Below, in pieces: positions 1-10,303 of a stretch of 64,000 bases of DNA. The DNA lies in NCBI GenBank assembly GCA_028386065.3, contig JAKUCV010002756.1:79342-143341 (forward strand), read 5' to 3'. The stretch comes from Turnera subulata (taxonomy: Eukaryota > Streptophyta > Magnoliopsida > Malpighiales > Passifloraceae). Position 1 is the first letter of the stretch; each line of letters opens with the position of its first letter. Under the pieces are notes generated by a model, which saw nothing but the letters and a program-made list of their open reading frames with translations, was not told where the DNA came from and ran no database searches. The position numbers were made by a program, and so were the translations under genes.

Positions 1-345
1 AAAAAGTGCAGCAGCTTAGTCCTCCTATGCCTTAAATTGCATCAAGTCAGGGAATTGAGGTTGGCTCAAGGAAAAGTCTTCCGAAAATCTACATTGGCCA
101 AGCAACAAAAGCTGAAGTTGCGAGCTTCTGCTTCATCATGAATTTAGCATTTGCACTGGTGGACTTGCAGCAATTCTTCACCATGTAACAAAGTTTGTAA
201 CACCAAAGGTAGAACTGGAAGAATCTTGAGTTTCAATACTTTAGCCTCATCCAAAATCAAGACACTTCCACCAGCACTCAATTGCTCATACAATGCTTCG
301 CAGTCCTGATTCTTAGAATCAAAGCAGTCATTCTGAATTGCAAGC
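1..345. other. Unassigned flank left of the LINE
   Basis: A minus-strand reading frame of about 65 codons runs from about 345 to a stop near 144 (it reads LAIQNDCFDSKNQDCEALYE at its left part). It continues into the LINE only by chance. It could be the continuation of the Gypsy relic seen on the other side of the LINE (6526-7562), because the LINE lies between them, but I recognise no retroelement motif. The remaining bases to position 1 show no coding signal. Function unknown. Confidence 0.3.
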
Positions 346-347
346 TT

Positions 348-408
348 CCCTTCATTGACAGCCCCAAACACCACCTCCACATTGAGAATCCAACCAGAGA
401 TCCTGTCC
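348..408 (+). repeat. Duplicated 61-bp segment at the LINE 5' end
   Basis: Bases 348-408 are the same as 505-565 inside ORF1; both start CCCTTCATTGACAG and end GATCCTGTCC. The copy sits just before the ORF1 start region. It may record a template jump during reverse transcription or a rearrangement at the 5' junction. Confidence 0.85.
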
Positions 409-440
409 ACCTCTCAACTGCAATAAAACTGTTTTTTAGC

Positions 441-2618
441 ATGAGGGACTACACACCTATGTCTCCAGGTCTGCCCACCGCTCCTTCACTCCTGCACCGC
501 CACCCTTCATTGACAGCCCCAAACACCACCTCCACATTGAGAATCCAACCAGAGATCCTGTCCAACAACCAAATTCCAACCCCTCCATTAAACTCAAACA
601 CATTCCACCCTACTGCATCTAATGCACCCACCAATAAGCAGAGCCTATACTTCTCCAAATGGGGAAGAAAGACTGTCCAAAATGCAGTCGAGAATAACCT
701 GGCAACTAGCGTCTATATCGAGAACTTGCCAACCAGATGGTTATCGATGGACGTTCACTTGGTGATGTCCAAGTACGGAGAGGTTATGGACGTTTTTATT
801 CCTCAAAAGTTGAACAGGAAAGGTGTGAGGTTCGCGTTTGTGAAGTTCCGTAACAACAACGATACCCAGCGTATCATCCAAAGCATCTGCTCGATGATTG
901 TTGATGGAGTAACCCTCTCAGCTTCTATTGCCAAAGACCGTAAGCCACATGCTGTACCCGGTAAGCCACTTTATGGGTCTATCCCGGCTGCTCGCAACCC
1001 ACCACCTCGAAGGGCCAAAGATTGGTCTTATGTCGAAGCCACTAAAACTGGGATAGCTCGTGCTCATGACCGTTATGAGCCGGGCACACCTGCAAGTTCC
1101 GTGTCCAAGACATACATTGCTAAAGATGACTCTCTTGAATGGCTCCATCACTGCATTCTGGGTGTCCTCAAGTCTCCCATGCCCTATTACAAAATTAGGG
1201 AGGCCCTCTCTGATGATGAAAATTGCAGTTTTGACATCCTACCCATTGGTGGCGTGTCCTTCCTTCTATGTTTTCAAGACAAGAAATCGATGCTCGATTT
1301 CCATAATGATAAGCAAGGCAGCGTGGCACCTTACTTCAAGTCCCTTCGACCGTGGAAGGAAGGAGATGCAGGCTTCAATCGGCTATGCTGGATTCAGGTA
1401 CGTGGTGCCCCACCCCATGTGAGGTCGAAAGATTTTTTCAAGCTTGTCGCCTCAAGGGCCGGTGAGATGGTAGACTGGAGTTTAGCAACGAGCAAAAGGA
1501 ACAGGTTTGATGTTGCAGAAATATTGATTCTTACAAGTTCCATGTGCTCCATAAATCAATCTATATCGATGAAGATTGGTGGTCGCTCCTGCGAGATTGG
1601 TATCATGGAGGCTCAGTATGACCCTATCAACTGGTCTTGCCCACCATCAGAACTGAATTACACCGATGTTGATGGTGGCGCGTGTAAGTCAGTGGCGTGC
1701 TCTAGTGGGACTCAAAATGGCATCGCGGGTGGCTCTCACTCTCCCCAACTATCTAGGCAGGTTGCCGCCCCATGCCAATCGGTCGCCTCAGTGTCAGAAG
1801 ACCCATTCAACCTTCGCCCACTCATTAACCATAATAGCACCTTTCTCGAGCAGACAGAGAATTTAAATCCAACCAATATTCTGAGCCCACAGACAATACC
1901 ATCTGAACTGTCTGCCACACTTGGTACTGACCCCCACCCACCACATAACCCAATGCCAAAGATACCCTCACCACCCACGTCGCCCCATCATGCCGCCACC
2001 ATCCCACCTCTATTCAGTGTGTCAACCAAAGATTGTCATAGCCCACCATGCACTCAGCCCATCACGTCAAGCCCATCACCTAGAGCCTTGGTCCCATACC
2101 CAATCTCTCCTTCTACCCAAAATTCATCGTTTCAAAGCCCTTCCCCTTACAAACCCTGTTACTCTGATATCGCGAGCTCGTCTAGTTCGCCACACCAAGG
2201 GAAGTCGGTGTCTTCATGGTGCAACTCCTGGATATCTTGTACCGCTGAGTACAATGGCTTAGCTTTCCAGCGTGCTGTGGAACAGAAAGTGGCTGAGCTC
2301 CTACACAACATGGATGTTACGAAAAAGAAGAGAGTTAAATTTCTGTCTGCTAAGGGTAGTGTCGTGTCTGAACCGGAAAGTCTCATGCGTTTTTCAGATT
2401 CTGATTTCCAGACGAATAATAGGAGAATCCTTATTGAGGATGTGTCGAGCTCACCCATCCCAATCTCTTTCAGCTCTTTGGAAGTGGCTGAGACGAACCG
2501 TATTGGTGACCTTGTGGGGTGGGATAGAAGTATGTGTGAGGAGGAGACAGACCAGCTTATTAAGAATCTGGTGAACAAAGAAGCATTCGAATGGGTCCAG
2601 TCCCGGGCCTCTGCATAG
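441..2618 (+). CDS. LINE ORF1 protein: RRM plus DUF4283-like region
   Basis: This is a putative RNA-binding chaperone of a plant L1 LINE, expected to coat element RNA. The start is chosen at ATG 441 (726 codons including stop) or ATG 459 in the same frame. The second begins MSPGLP, matching MSSGLP at the start of ORF1 in the LINE at 52351-58628. An RRM occupies about residues 88-170, with the RNP-like segments SVYIENLP and RFAFVKF. It is followed by a DUF4283-like region (SLEWLHHC near 1132; LRPWKEGD near 1348; LCWIQVRG near 1385). A long Pro/Ser-rich linker comes next. The C-terminal motif, with GWD at about residue 693 and FEW..SR near the end, is shared with the other two ORF1 copies. The frame is fully open. 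Confidence 0.88.
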   Translation: MRDYTPMSPGLPTAPSLLHRHPSLTAPNTTSTLRIQPEILSNNQIPTPPLNSNTFHPTASNAPTNKQSLYFSKWGRKTVQNAVENNLATSVYIENLPTRWLSMDVHLVMSKYGEVMDVFIPQKLNRKGVRFAFVKFRNNNDTQRIIQSICSMIVDGVTLSASIAKDRKPHAVPGKPLYGSIPAARNPPPRRAKDWSYVEATKTGIARAHDRYEPGTPASSVSKTYIAKDDSLEWLHHCILGVLKSPMPYYKIREALSDDENCSFDILPIGGVSFLLCFQDKKSMLDFHNDKQGSVAPYFKSLRPWKEGDAGFNRLCWIQVRGAPPHVRSKDFFKLVASRAGEMVDWSLATSKRNRFDVAEILILTSSMCSINQSISMKIGGRSCEIGIMEAQYDPINWSCPPSELNYTDVDGGACKSVACSSGTQNGIAGGSHSPQLSRQVAAPCQSVASVSEDPFNLRPLINHNSTFLEQTENLNPTNILSPQTIPSELSATLGTDPHPPHNPMPKIPSPPTSPHHAATIPPLFSVSTKDCHSPPCTQPITSSPSPRALVPYPISPSTQNSSFQSPSPYKPCYSDIASSSSSPHQGKSVSSWCNSWISCTAEYNGLAFQRAVEQKVAELLHNMDVTKKKRVKFLSAKGSVVSEPESLMRFSDSDFQTNNRRILIEDVSSSPIPISFSSLEVAETNRIGDLVGWDRSMCEEETDQLIKNLVNKEAFEWVQSRASA

Positions 2619-2660
2619 TTCGTTTGCTGACTGTACCCTCGCTGCGTTATCTTTGTTGCT

Positions 2661-5600
2661 ATGTTTAGTTTTGTTTCCTGGAATTGTAGAGGCATCTGCT
2701 CCTCTTCAAAGCAGACTCGGGTTCGATCTTTGGTGTCCCAAAACCATGCTCTGTTTCTGTTCCTTATTGAGACTAAGTGTGCAAACATCAACCTCCCCTT
2801 GTGTCATCGATTATGGGGCCCTGGGAATATTGACTACTGTGCCGTGAATGCTAGAGGTCTGGCAGGGGGTTTACTTATGATATGGGATTGTGACCACTTT
2901 AATTTGATGCAGAAACATGTCTCAGATCATTGGATTATCTTAGAAGGCCTCCTGGTGAAGAAAAATAGTATGGTAACAGTTTGTGGTATTTATGGTGACC
3001 CACAATTGGAGAATCGGATTCAGATGTTTGACAACTTAGCTGGGTTGAAATATATGTTCTCCTCACCGTGGTTAGTAATCGGCGACTTTAACGAAACTTT
3101 ACAGCACACTGATCGCAAAAGTCGTCGATTATATCCGCGGGGTGCTGATGCTTTTGGCACTTTTATTCACAGATTAAATTTGATGGAGTTTCACCTAAAG
3201 GACAGGAAGTTCACGTGGGGAAATCTCATGAGTGCCAGTTGCATCGATCGAGCCTTTGTAGAACCAGAATGGTGCCTGTTATTCCCATATCTTTCTCTTA
3301 GTTCGAGCAGTAAAAGAGGATCTGATCATGTCCCACTTTTATTGGCTCACTCTATCAGGGACCAAGGACGCAGGCCATTCCGTTTTATCAACGCGTGGTG
3401 GTCCCATCCGGGTTTTTTGAAGATTATTGGACGGATGTGGGTGGAGGCGAGTTCCCAGTTCCCTGGTAAATTCAACTTACTTAAAAAACTGAGTTTGCTT
3501 AGAAGACTTCTGACCCTGTGGAGTAAGGCTTCTTTTGGTAACGTAACTGCATGTATTGAGAGCTTTCAGTTTGAGTTAGATGATCTTGATAAGACTGCCG
3601 ATGAAAGAACTCTATCCCCAGAAGAACTTCACAGGGCACGGGAATTGAAAACTATGTTGTCCATGAAAACTAGGCAGCTGGAATCTATTTGGCGTCAAAA
3701 GGCAAGAATCAGATGGTGTAAATTGGGGGACCGAAATACTCGGTTTTTCCACATATCGGCTGCCTACAGAGGCCGAAAAAATAGAATGGAGAGTATCATG
3801 GAGGGCGGGCAATTAATTGAGGATTCTGTGAAGATTAAAGAGTTAGCAAGCCTGCATTTCTCTAGATTATATTCAAGGGAGGCTCGGTCTAGACCATCAA
3901 TTGGGTCCCTTGAATTTCGTAAGTTGAGTATCAGGGATGCAATAGACTTGGAGAGACCTATTTCCCTGGAAGAAGTCAAAGAGGCCGTTTGGAACTGTGA
4001 TAGTGCCAAAGCGCCGGGACCAGATGGGTTTAATTTTTCATTTTATAAGAAATGCTGGGAGTTGATAAAGATGGACATCTTTGATATGGTCTGTCAGTTT
4101 ACTGAGAAAGCTACTCTACCTAAAGGGGCCAATACGGCTTTTATTACCCTCATTGCTAAGAAGTGCGAGGCAGTGTGTCTGGATGACTACAGACCCATCA
4201 CTCTTGTGAATGGGTTGTACAAAATTATTTCCAAAATTCTTGCTCAAAGGCTAAAGAAAGTGTTGCCATCTCTTGTTGGCCCTCAACAGACGGGCTTCAT
4301 TGAAGGAAGGTGTATTATGGACAGTTCTCTTTTGGCTAATGAGGTGGTCCATTGCTTGAAGCAAGCGAAATCAGAGGCCGTGGTTTGGAAACTTGACTTT
4401 AGGAAAGCATATGACTCAGTAGAGTGGTCGTATCTACTACAGGTTTTGGAAGTCATGGGTTTTGGTCTCAAATGGAGAAACTGGATCCTTGAATGCTTAT
4501 CTTCATCTAGATTGGCAGTGTTGATCAACGGCTCACCATCTGCAGAATTCACCATGGAAAGAGGCTTGAAACAAGGAGACCCCCTGTCTCCTTTTCTTTT
4601 TGTCCTAGCGGCTGAAGGACTCTCATCCATTCTTTCTAAAGCAGCGTCGCTGGGGGAAATTCGGGGTGTTCAGGTTCAGGGCATGATTGTCTCTGTACTA
4701 CAATATGCTGATGATACCATTCTGTTCTCCCAGGCAAACATCACTAAGCTTCTGAACCTAAAAAGATGTCTTAGAGTTTTTGAGGCATTATCTGGCCTTT
4801 GTATAAACTTTCATAAAAGTTGCGTGATTGGGATTGGGCTGAAACACCGTGAAGTTGAGGACTTTGCAGGACGGCTCCATAGTCGAGTTGAAAATTTTCC
4901 ATTCACATACCTCGGTCTTCCCTTGGGTGCTAATATGAAGAGAATTGCCTCATGGAATCCGGTGGTCGAAAAATTCAAAAGAAGGTTACAGTCCTGGAGA
5001 GGTAGATTCTTATCACTCGGAGGGAGGGTTACCCTCATAAAATCTGTGTTGTGTGGCCTACCTGTATATTTCATGTCCTTATTTACGCTTCCAGTGGCCA
5101 TAGCTAAGAAACTAACTTCCATTATGCGACATTTCCTTTGGAATGGATTGGAGTCTTCGAGGAAGTTGTGTTTAGTTGCTTGGACCAAGATTGCAGCTCC
5201 AAAGGAAGCAGGAGGGATGGGCATCATAGACTTAAAGATAATGAACCAATGCCTACTCTTTAAGTGGCTCTGGCAGTATGTAACCCCTGTGGAAAAGACT
5301 TGGAAGAACTTGATACTGGCAAAATGCGTGGAGCCGTCTTCGTCTATATGCCCTGTCTTCAATCTTCACAAATGCTCCCCCTGGTGGAAAGACATTGTTG
5401 CATCTGGCTCTTCCAATAGCCAGTCAGGGGCTCCTCTGCTTCTGGGATCGAGGGTGAAGATTGGTTCTGGTAGGATTGCTTTATTTTGGTTGGATGACTG
5501 GTCAGGGCATGGTGTTTTCAAAGACCACTTCAACAGGCTGTACTCGATTTCCTTGTGCAAGGAGGATACAGTTTTTGACTGCCTCACTATCACGAATTCT

Positions 5601-6353
5601 GAGGTGTACTGGGAGAATAGATGGCGTCGACAATTGTGGGACTGGGAGATTTTAATGTTGAATGAGCTGAGAAACCTTGTCAACACGGTCCCCTTGGTTC
5701 AATCACACGATGACCATAGGTGTTGGGTTCACAACCAAAATGGTATCTATTCTGTGAAGTCAGGAAGATCTTTCATCTACTCTTATCTCGGTTTCTCTTT
5801 ATCTGGGCCCTATATATGGTTGTCCCTGGTTCCCTTCAAAATTGAATGTTGGTTGTGGATGGCCATTAACCATGGCATACCCACCAAGGATGTTCTGCGG
5901 GAGAGGGGCATATTAAACTTGGCAGATTCCATTTGCTGTTTGTGCCACCGCAACCTTGAGTCCAGAGATCATCTGCTACTTCACTGCCCTGTTAGTTGGA
6001 GGGTCTGGTCCAAACTCTGCAGTTGGTGGGGTGTGCAGTGGTGCATGGCGAGTAGCCTTGAAACTTTCCTGCCTCACTGGACGTTCTTGTCCCCTACAAA
6101 CTGTAGTAGAGCTTGGTGGTTTGTTCTTGCTCTTGCCACCCTCTGGTCGCTTTGGATCGAGAGGAACAAAAGGACCTTCCAGGGTGCTGCCGTGGATTTG
6201 GAGAAAATGGTGGACTTGGCCCTCGTCCGGGCCATACTGTGGATCAAAGCTATTCATCCTGATATTCCTTTTAGCACCTCATTCATCATGTCAAACGCAG
6301 ATACATTGAAAAATTGGCGAGGACCGAGGCGTTCTTTCAAGTTACTGGGTTAG
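2661..6353 (+). CDS. LINE ORF2: endonuclease, reverse transcriptase, zf-RVT
   Basis: A 1230-residue polyprotein for target-primed reverse transcription. The N-terminal APE-type endonuclease shows SWNCRG at about residue 5, the catalytic Glu in LIETKC, YGDP, GDFNE at about 140 and SDHVP at about 220. The reverse transcriptase follows, with KAPGPDGF, FRKAYDSVEW, GLKQGDPLSP and the YADD catalytic box at about 681. A zf-RVT zinc finger lies at about 1090 (CCLCHR...DHLLLHC). Length and all catalytic motifs match functional plant L1 ORF2s. The ATG lies 43 nt after the ORF1 stop, so translation may depend on reinitiation. No stop or frameshift was seen. Confidence 0.93.
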   Translation: MFSFVSWNCRGICSSSKQTRVRSLVSQNHALFLFLIETKCANINLPLCHRLWGPGNIDYCAVNARGLAGGLLMIWDCDHFNLMQKHVSDHWIILEGLLVKKNSMVTVCGIYGDPQLENRIQMFDNLAGLKYMFSSPWLVIGDFNETLQHTDRKSRRLYPRGADAFGTFIHRLNLMEFHLKDRKFTWGNLMSASCIDRAFVEPEWCLLFPYLSLSSSSKRGSDHVPLLLAHSIRDQGRRPFRFINAWWSHPGFLKIIGRMWVEASSQFPGKFNLLKKLSLLRRLLTLWSKASFGNVTACIESFQFELDDLDKTADERTLSPEELHRARELKTMLSMKTRQLESIWRQKARIRWCKLGDRNTRFFHISAAYRGRKNRMESIMEGGQLIEDSVKIKELASLHFSRLYSREARSRPSIGSLEFRKLSIRDAIDLERPISLEEVKEAVWNCDSAKAPGPDGFNFSFYKKCWELIKMDIFDMVCQFTEKATLPKGANTAFITLIAKKCEAVCLDDYRPITLVNGLYKIISKILAQRLKKVLPSLVGPQQTGFIEGRCIMDSSLLANEVVHCLKQAKSEAVVWKLDFRKAYDSVEWSYLLQVLEVMGFGLKWRNWILECLSSSRLAVLINGSPSAEFTMERGLKQGDPLSPFLFVLAAEGLSSILSKAASLGEIRGVQVQGMIVSVLQYADDTILFSQANITKLLNLKRCLRVFEALSGLCINFHKSCVIGIGLKHREVEDFAGRLHSRVENFPFTYLGLPLGANMKRIASWNPVVEKFKRRLQSWRGRFLSLGGRVTLIKSVLCGLPVYFMSLFTLPVAIAKKLTSIMRHFLWNGLESSRKLCLVAWTKIAAPKEAGGMGIIDLKIMNQCLLFKWLWQYVTPVEKTWKNLILAKCVEPSSSICPVFNLHKCSPWWKDIVASGSSNSQSGAPLLLGSRVKIGSGRIALFWLDDWSGHGVFKDHFNRLYSISLCKEDTVFDCLTITNSEVYWENRWRRQLWDWEILMLNELRNLVNTVPLVQSHDDHRCWVHNQNGIYSVKSGRSFIYSYLGFSLSGPYIWLSLVPFKIECWLWMAINHGIPTKDVLRERGILNLADSICCLCHRNLESRDHLLLHCPVSWRVWSKLCSWWGVQWCMASSLETFLPHWTFLSPTNCSRAWWFVLALATLWSLWIERNKRTFQGAAVDLEKMVDLALVRAILWIKAIHPDIPFSTSFIMSNADTLKNWRGPRRSFKLLG

Positions 6354-6525
6354 TTTGATAGCTATGGTACCTTCGTAATTGTTGTGCACATGTGCCTCCT
6401 GCATGGGAGCTGTGGTAGTTATGTAATTTTGTGGTTGTAGGTGACTATGACCTGGCCATGCAGCAACCATTGTACATACTTTTCCTTTCAATCAAACAAT
6501 CGTTAGCATCAAAAAAAAAAAAAAA
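6354..6525 (+). other. LINE 3' UTR and poly(A) tail
   Basis: Short 3' UTR after the ORF2 stop, ending GTTAGCATC followed by about 14 A. This TTAGCAT-A(n) end recurs throughout the window on both strands and marks LINE 3' junctions. Confidence 0.85.
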
Positions 6526-7562
6526 CCTCTATTTTTCCATTAATCTCCACCATTCGAATGCCCTTAGTCATTGACAGCTTAGAATGATACCAATTAAAAG
6601 AAATCAGGCTGAAGGGAAACAACCAATCAACTCCCAAGAATATATCACAATTTGAGCGTACCAGAATTTGCAAATCTCTAGTAAATTGAACCATCCCCTG
6701 CATCTTCGACATGAAATTATCGCAAGTATAATGAAGCCCCACAACAAAAACAAATTTCTCACACAAAGCCTCACCAAATTTTTTCGACGGCACACCATTA
6801 TCCGCCAAAAATCCAGTAAACCATATAACAGCCATGCCTCCTAACAGAACGCTAACACATGTACGCAGCCAAATTCTCGGATTCTCATAAAAAATTAGAA
6901 TAGGATGCAGTTTCAGAAACGTAGGATAAAAGACAACATCACTAACATCCTTTACAACAAGCAATTTCTCCCCCACTTTCTCAATTCCAACACGTCCAAT
7001 AGAATCCACTGAAAAAACAAGAGAATCCACAACAAAAACAGCATCCGATTTCGTCGAATCATCAAGAACAGGAGCAGTGGATTTACCTGAACTACAAGCC
7101 AACTTCGTAGCAGGTGGAGGTTTCGGAAGGATACCAGGCTCCTCCTCCAAATCAACCATGCCCGGATGTGGTTCCGCTGGAGGCCGATCTGTCGCCGCCT
7201 GTAGTTTTGAGATGGACAATACACGAGAACGAGGTTGCTCCCCCACCGTATCGAAATGGTCGCGGGCAACCATAGCACCGCCATGAATCCTCGCTGGCAC
7301 TAAGATTGTTGGTTCCGACGTGTCGGTTGTAGACTCAACAGAGACAACAATCATCGCCGGAACCGACTCTCCCATCGCTAAACGCGGCTTTGTCGGTGGA
7401 TCGTCAGTAGCAATCGCCACAAAACAACTCACGGAACGAAGCTAACAGTTGCAGAATCGCGGCCTGAGAAGACACCAGCGCCTCTTGCTGCGACAAAAGA
7501 AGTGCCTGCTGCGATGCTAGGTCAAACCGGTGTTGCTTTGCCACCGCTCGTAGAGTAGAAAC
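6526..7562 (-). pseudogene. Gypsy gag-protease relic, downstream part
   Basis: On the minus strand the frame entering at 7562 reads STLRAVAKQHRFDLASQQ. After one frameshift near 7432 it continues as a roughly 300-residue frame that ends at the LINE tail. Near its end it reads SNCDIFLGVDWLFPF, then ISFNW, then GIRMVEINGKIEV. This resembles the core of a Ty3/Gypsy aspartic protease (D-I-x-L-G-x-D-W-L). The upstream end of the same ORF lies at 17177-17241, across the inserted Copia element. Reverse transcriptase is not seen, so the relic is truncated, probably by the LINE at 346-6525. Confidence 0.72.
7558..7562. repeat. TSD GAAAC, left copy (Copia 1)
   Basis: GAAAC directly precedes the TG of the 5' LTR and recurs at 17177-17181 directly after the CA of the 3' LTR. 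It fixes both outer borders of the element. Confidence 0.9.
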
Positions 7563-8702
7563 TGTTAGCGTAATATGCCCAAAAGCCAATCAATGGATGA
7601 TTGTATGTAGTCATGTATATACATTAAGGTTATTCCAATAAATATGTTTATGTGATAAACGCTTGCACATATTTATAACCCTAGAATATTTTATATTCTT
7701 AAATGTCCCTAGTCGATAATTATTATGGATGGGTTGTAATAATAAATTAAGACTAGCGTATGTTGAGAATTATATGAGATATGAATTCTACTTACGGGTA
7801 CAAGTTATTGAACTTGTGGACTGGACCGACCCGACATAAAAACACTACATGGAAACGTTATATGATTGTCATTAGTGGTTCTTATATGTATTGTCCTTAG
7901 ACCTGAGATCATCAAGGTTTCCAACATGTGAGTCATATACTTTGATATTACTCTTGGCTATTCGTAACTGAGTAGACCTTAGTGTAATCATTGGGTATAT
8001 GATATAATGTGTAGTGGGTTTTGTATGATCAAGATGGGATTCGTCCAACCCTTATAACGAGTATATTATTATGTGGGCCTCTTGATAGAGTTGAACTGTA
8101 AATGCATGGCCATGCTCGGAATAAATGATATGGTGATATCAATAGTATTCGTTTTACATAGTTATCTCGGTGATCAAGAAACGTTGGATCAAACATATGC
8201 GAGATTGACATATTCCATGTCTCGTGTTTGATCTTGATAATGGGACGAAAGGACGATGACATGTTTACGAGGCAATATGAATCAGTACCGATCTTATCGT
8301 TTGGGTAGCAATGATGTGTTGCTAGACGCCGCTCATTGTTTATAGTTGTAAATGAGTTTACAATTATTGCCAAACGTTACAAGTGCCTACAGGGTCACAC
8401 ACTTAGAACTGTTGATTCGAGCTGGACGTTAAACCATGGTTGACCATGGTTCGACCAGGTATTTGAGCTAGTGGTTAGACTGTGGTTGGACCATGGTTGG
8501 ACCGGATCGTTTTGGGTTGATTTGGTTCACTAATTATCAGAATTATTGAACCAGAATTAATTCCATATGATATGTAATCCCATTAATATTTAGTGGAGCA
8601 TTAAGGCATAGTGGAGACATGATTAGACTTAAAGCATAGTCATGATGGATAATGCATGATGATGTTGGTCATTGTCTCATTAATCTATGCATTAATTGTG
8701 TG

Positions 8703-8712
8703 TATAAATAGA
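8703..8712 (+). promoter_or_regulatory. LTR TATA box, first copy
   Basis: TATAAATAGA in the 5' LTR, at the same place as 16784-16793 in the 3' LTR. It is separated from the downstream transcribed part of the LTR by the inserted TIR element. Confidence 0.55.
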
Positions 8713-8729
8713 GGCTGATAATCAGATTA

Positions 8730-10110
8730 TGAGTAAATGACATATTTAGGACCTGTACTATTTGGAAAGTACTCTTTGGGGGTCTGTACTTTTTATGGTC
8801 CCTTTTACGGGTTCATACAATTATTTTTCGTCCCGTTCAGGGGTCTGGGGCAGGCACCCTACTGACGTGGACTGCCCGGGCAGTACGTGCACCATACGCG
8901 CCCGCTTTCCCGCCTTTTCGCTTACGTGACGCGCGTGTCCATGGTGGATGGTGGGCCCACTTATACTATTTTAATTCTGCAACTTTTTTGTTAATTACCC
9001 AATTTCTTTTATGCGATTTATTTTAACGGATGAAAAAAAAAACTAAACCCACAGTACCAAAACGCTGTGCAGCAGCTGCAGCAGTAAAATAAATCCCAAA
9101 TTTCACTCGCTAATACCAATAGTCCACCATAATTATTAATAATTTTCCTTATGCAAGTTTATACCAAAGAAATTTTGACCCATTAATTATGAAATCAGTT
9201 CATCAATATTTTCCTTTTTTTCTATTCTTTTCTTCCTCACCCATTGGCCGTGTGTCAGTTTTTTTTTAATCAACATCAACTTTGTGTATTAATTATTGAG
9301 TCTCTAAAAAAAAAAAAGTATTAGTTATTGAATTTGAACAAAACTCGCCTCGTAGAATTAAAAAAAAAACAATAGAGTATACATGATGTTTTAATTAAAA
9401 AGAAAAAGAAAGAGAAATAAACCAACCCTAACCATCTTCTCTCCCAACCCAGCAACCATGGTCCCAACCATCTTTCGTCTCCATCCTTATTATCACCCAC
9501 GGTTTTTTCAACACCTACTTTCATCTCCATCCTTATCATCACCCATGGTTTTTTCAACACCTATAGTTTCCTCAACCGTACCAAGACTACAAACCACATA
9601 ATCAACAACTCTCTTTTGATTCAAATCAACAATTCTCATTGTCAAATTTTCAAAACACAGAAAGCAATTCATCCACCTCATCTCTTCCACTTCCTCCTCC
9701 GTTCGTGATCGCCACCACCAAACCAAGCAGCGCCACTAATTCCTTCTCCTTACAAGTGCCACTAATTTCTTCTCCTTACGAACGCCAACCAGCAAGATGC
9801 CTCCAACAAATCTTGGTCTGACTAGTTGTGGGACTGGTTGGGTCTGCTGCATTTTCGAGTTTGAGGGTTAGTGTTCGTGCAGTGGAATGGGTTCGAGTTG
9901 GGGATTTGGGGGTTAGGGCTCCTCCCCTCTAAATTGGGGATTTGGGGTTGGCACTTTGAAATTTGGGGATTTCTATCGATAAAGGGGTGAGGGATTTCAG
10001 GTTTTGGGACTCTTTGGTTGTTGCTACACATCGTTTTGGTATTCTGGGTTTAGGTTTTTTTTTTCCATCCGTTAAAACAAATCCCATAAAAGAAATTGGG
10101 TAATTGACAA
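8730..10110. mobile_element. Truncated TIR element inserted in the 5' LTR
   Basis: Foreign to the LTR. It begins GAGTAAATGACATATTTAGG, similar to the start of the foldback element at 51582. Bases about 8984-9040 are an inverted copy of about 10049-10110 (ATTACCCAATTTCTTTTATG against its complement), so these are inner parts of long TIRs. The counterpart of 8730-8984 is missing on the right, so the right end has been lost. An internal direct repeat of about 60 bp (about 9470-9563) contains GGTTTTTTCAACACCTA. Short open frames inside (for example 9639-9821) are not recognisable. Probably a non-autonomous Mutator-like element. Confidence 0.6.
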
Positions 10111-10112
10111 AA

Positions 10113-10303
10113 AAAAATTATTGAATCAGAATTAATGCCATATGATGTGAATTCCTATTAATGTTTAGTGGAGCATTAAGGCATAGTGGAGACAAGAATA
10201 GACTCAAAAGCATAGTCATGATGGATAATGCATGATGATGTTGGCCATTGTCTCATTAATCTATGCATTAATTGTGTGTATAAATAGAGGTTGATAATCA
10301 GAT
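10113..10303 (+). repeat. Repeated copy of LTR bases 8545-8729
   Basis: About 185-190 bp of LTR, including the TATA box (10279-10288), occur on both sides of the TIR element. A normal transposon TSD cannot be this long, so recombination or template switching is implied. Confidence 0.8.

Larger units (their letters stand above)
346..6525 (+). mobile_element. Full-length L1-type LINE with two open ORFs
   Basis: This non-LTR retrotransposon has ORF1 (441-2618), a 42-bp spacer, ORF2 (2661-6353), a 155-bp 3' UTR and a poly(A) tail at about 6511-6525 preceded by TTAGCATC. The same tail signature ends most other LINE copies in the window. Neither ORF contains a stop or frameshift, unlike every other LINE here. 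The 5' boundary is uncertain: bases 348-408 repeat 505-565 almost exactly, so the true 5' end is probably between 346 and 440. I could not identify a convincing target-site duplication. It sits inside or beside the minus-strand Gypsy relic that resumes at 6526. Confidence 0.9.

Noticed and set aside
2159..2791. A 210-codon minus-strand frame across the ORF1-ORF2 junction of the intact LINE
   Set aside because: It overlaps two well-supported ORFs on the other strand and shows no known motif.
6509..7432. A host gene with a membrane segment on the minus strand
   Set aside because: The end resembles a Gypsy protease, the upstream part joins a gag start with LTR and PBS-like site at 17177-17610, and the hydrophobic stretch is within retroelement sequence.
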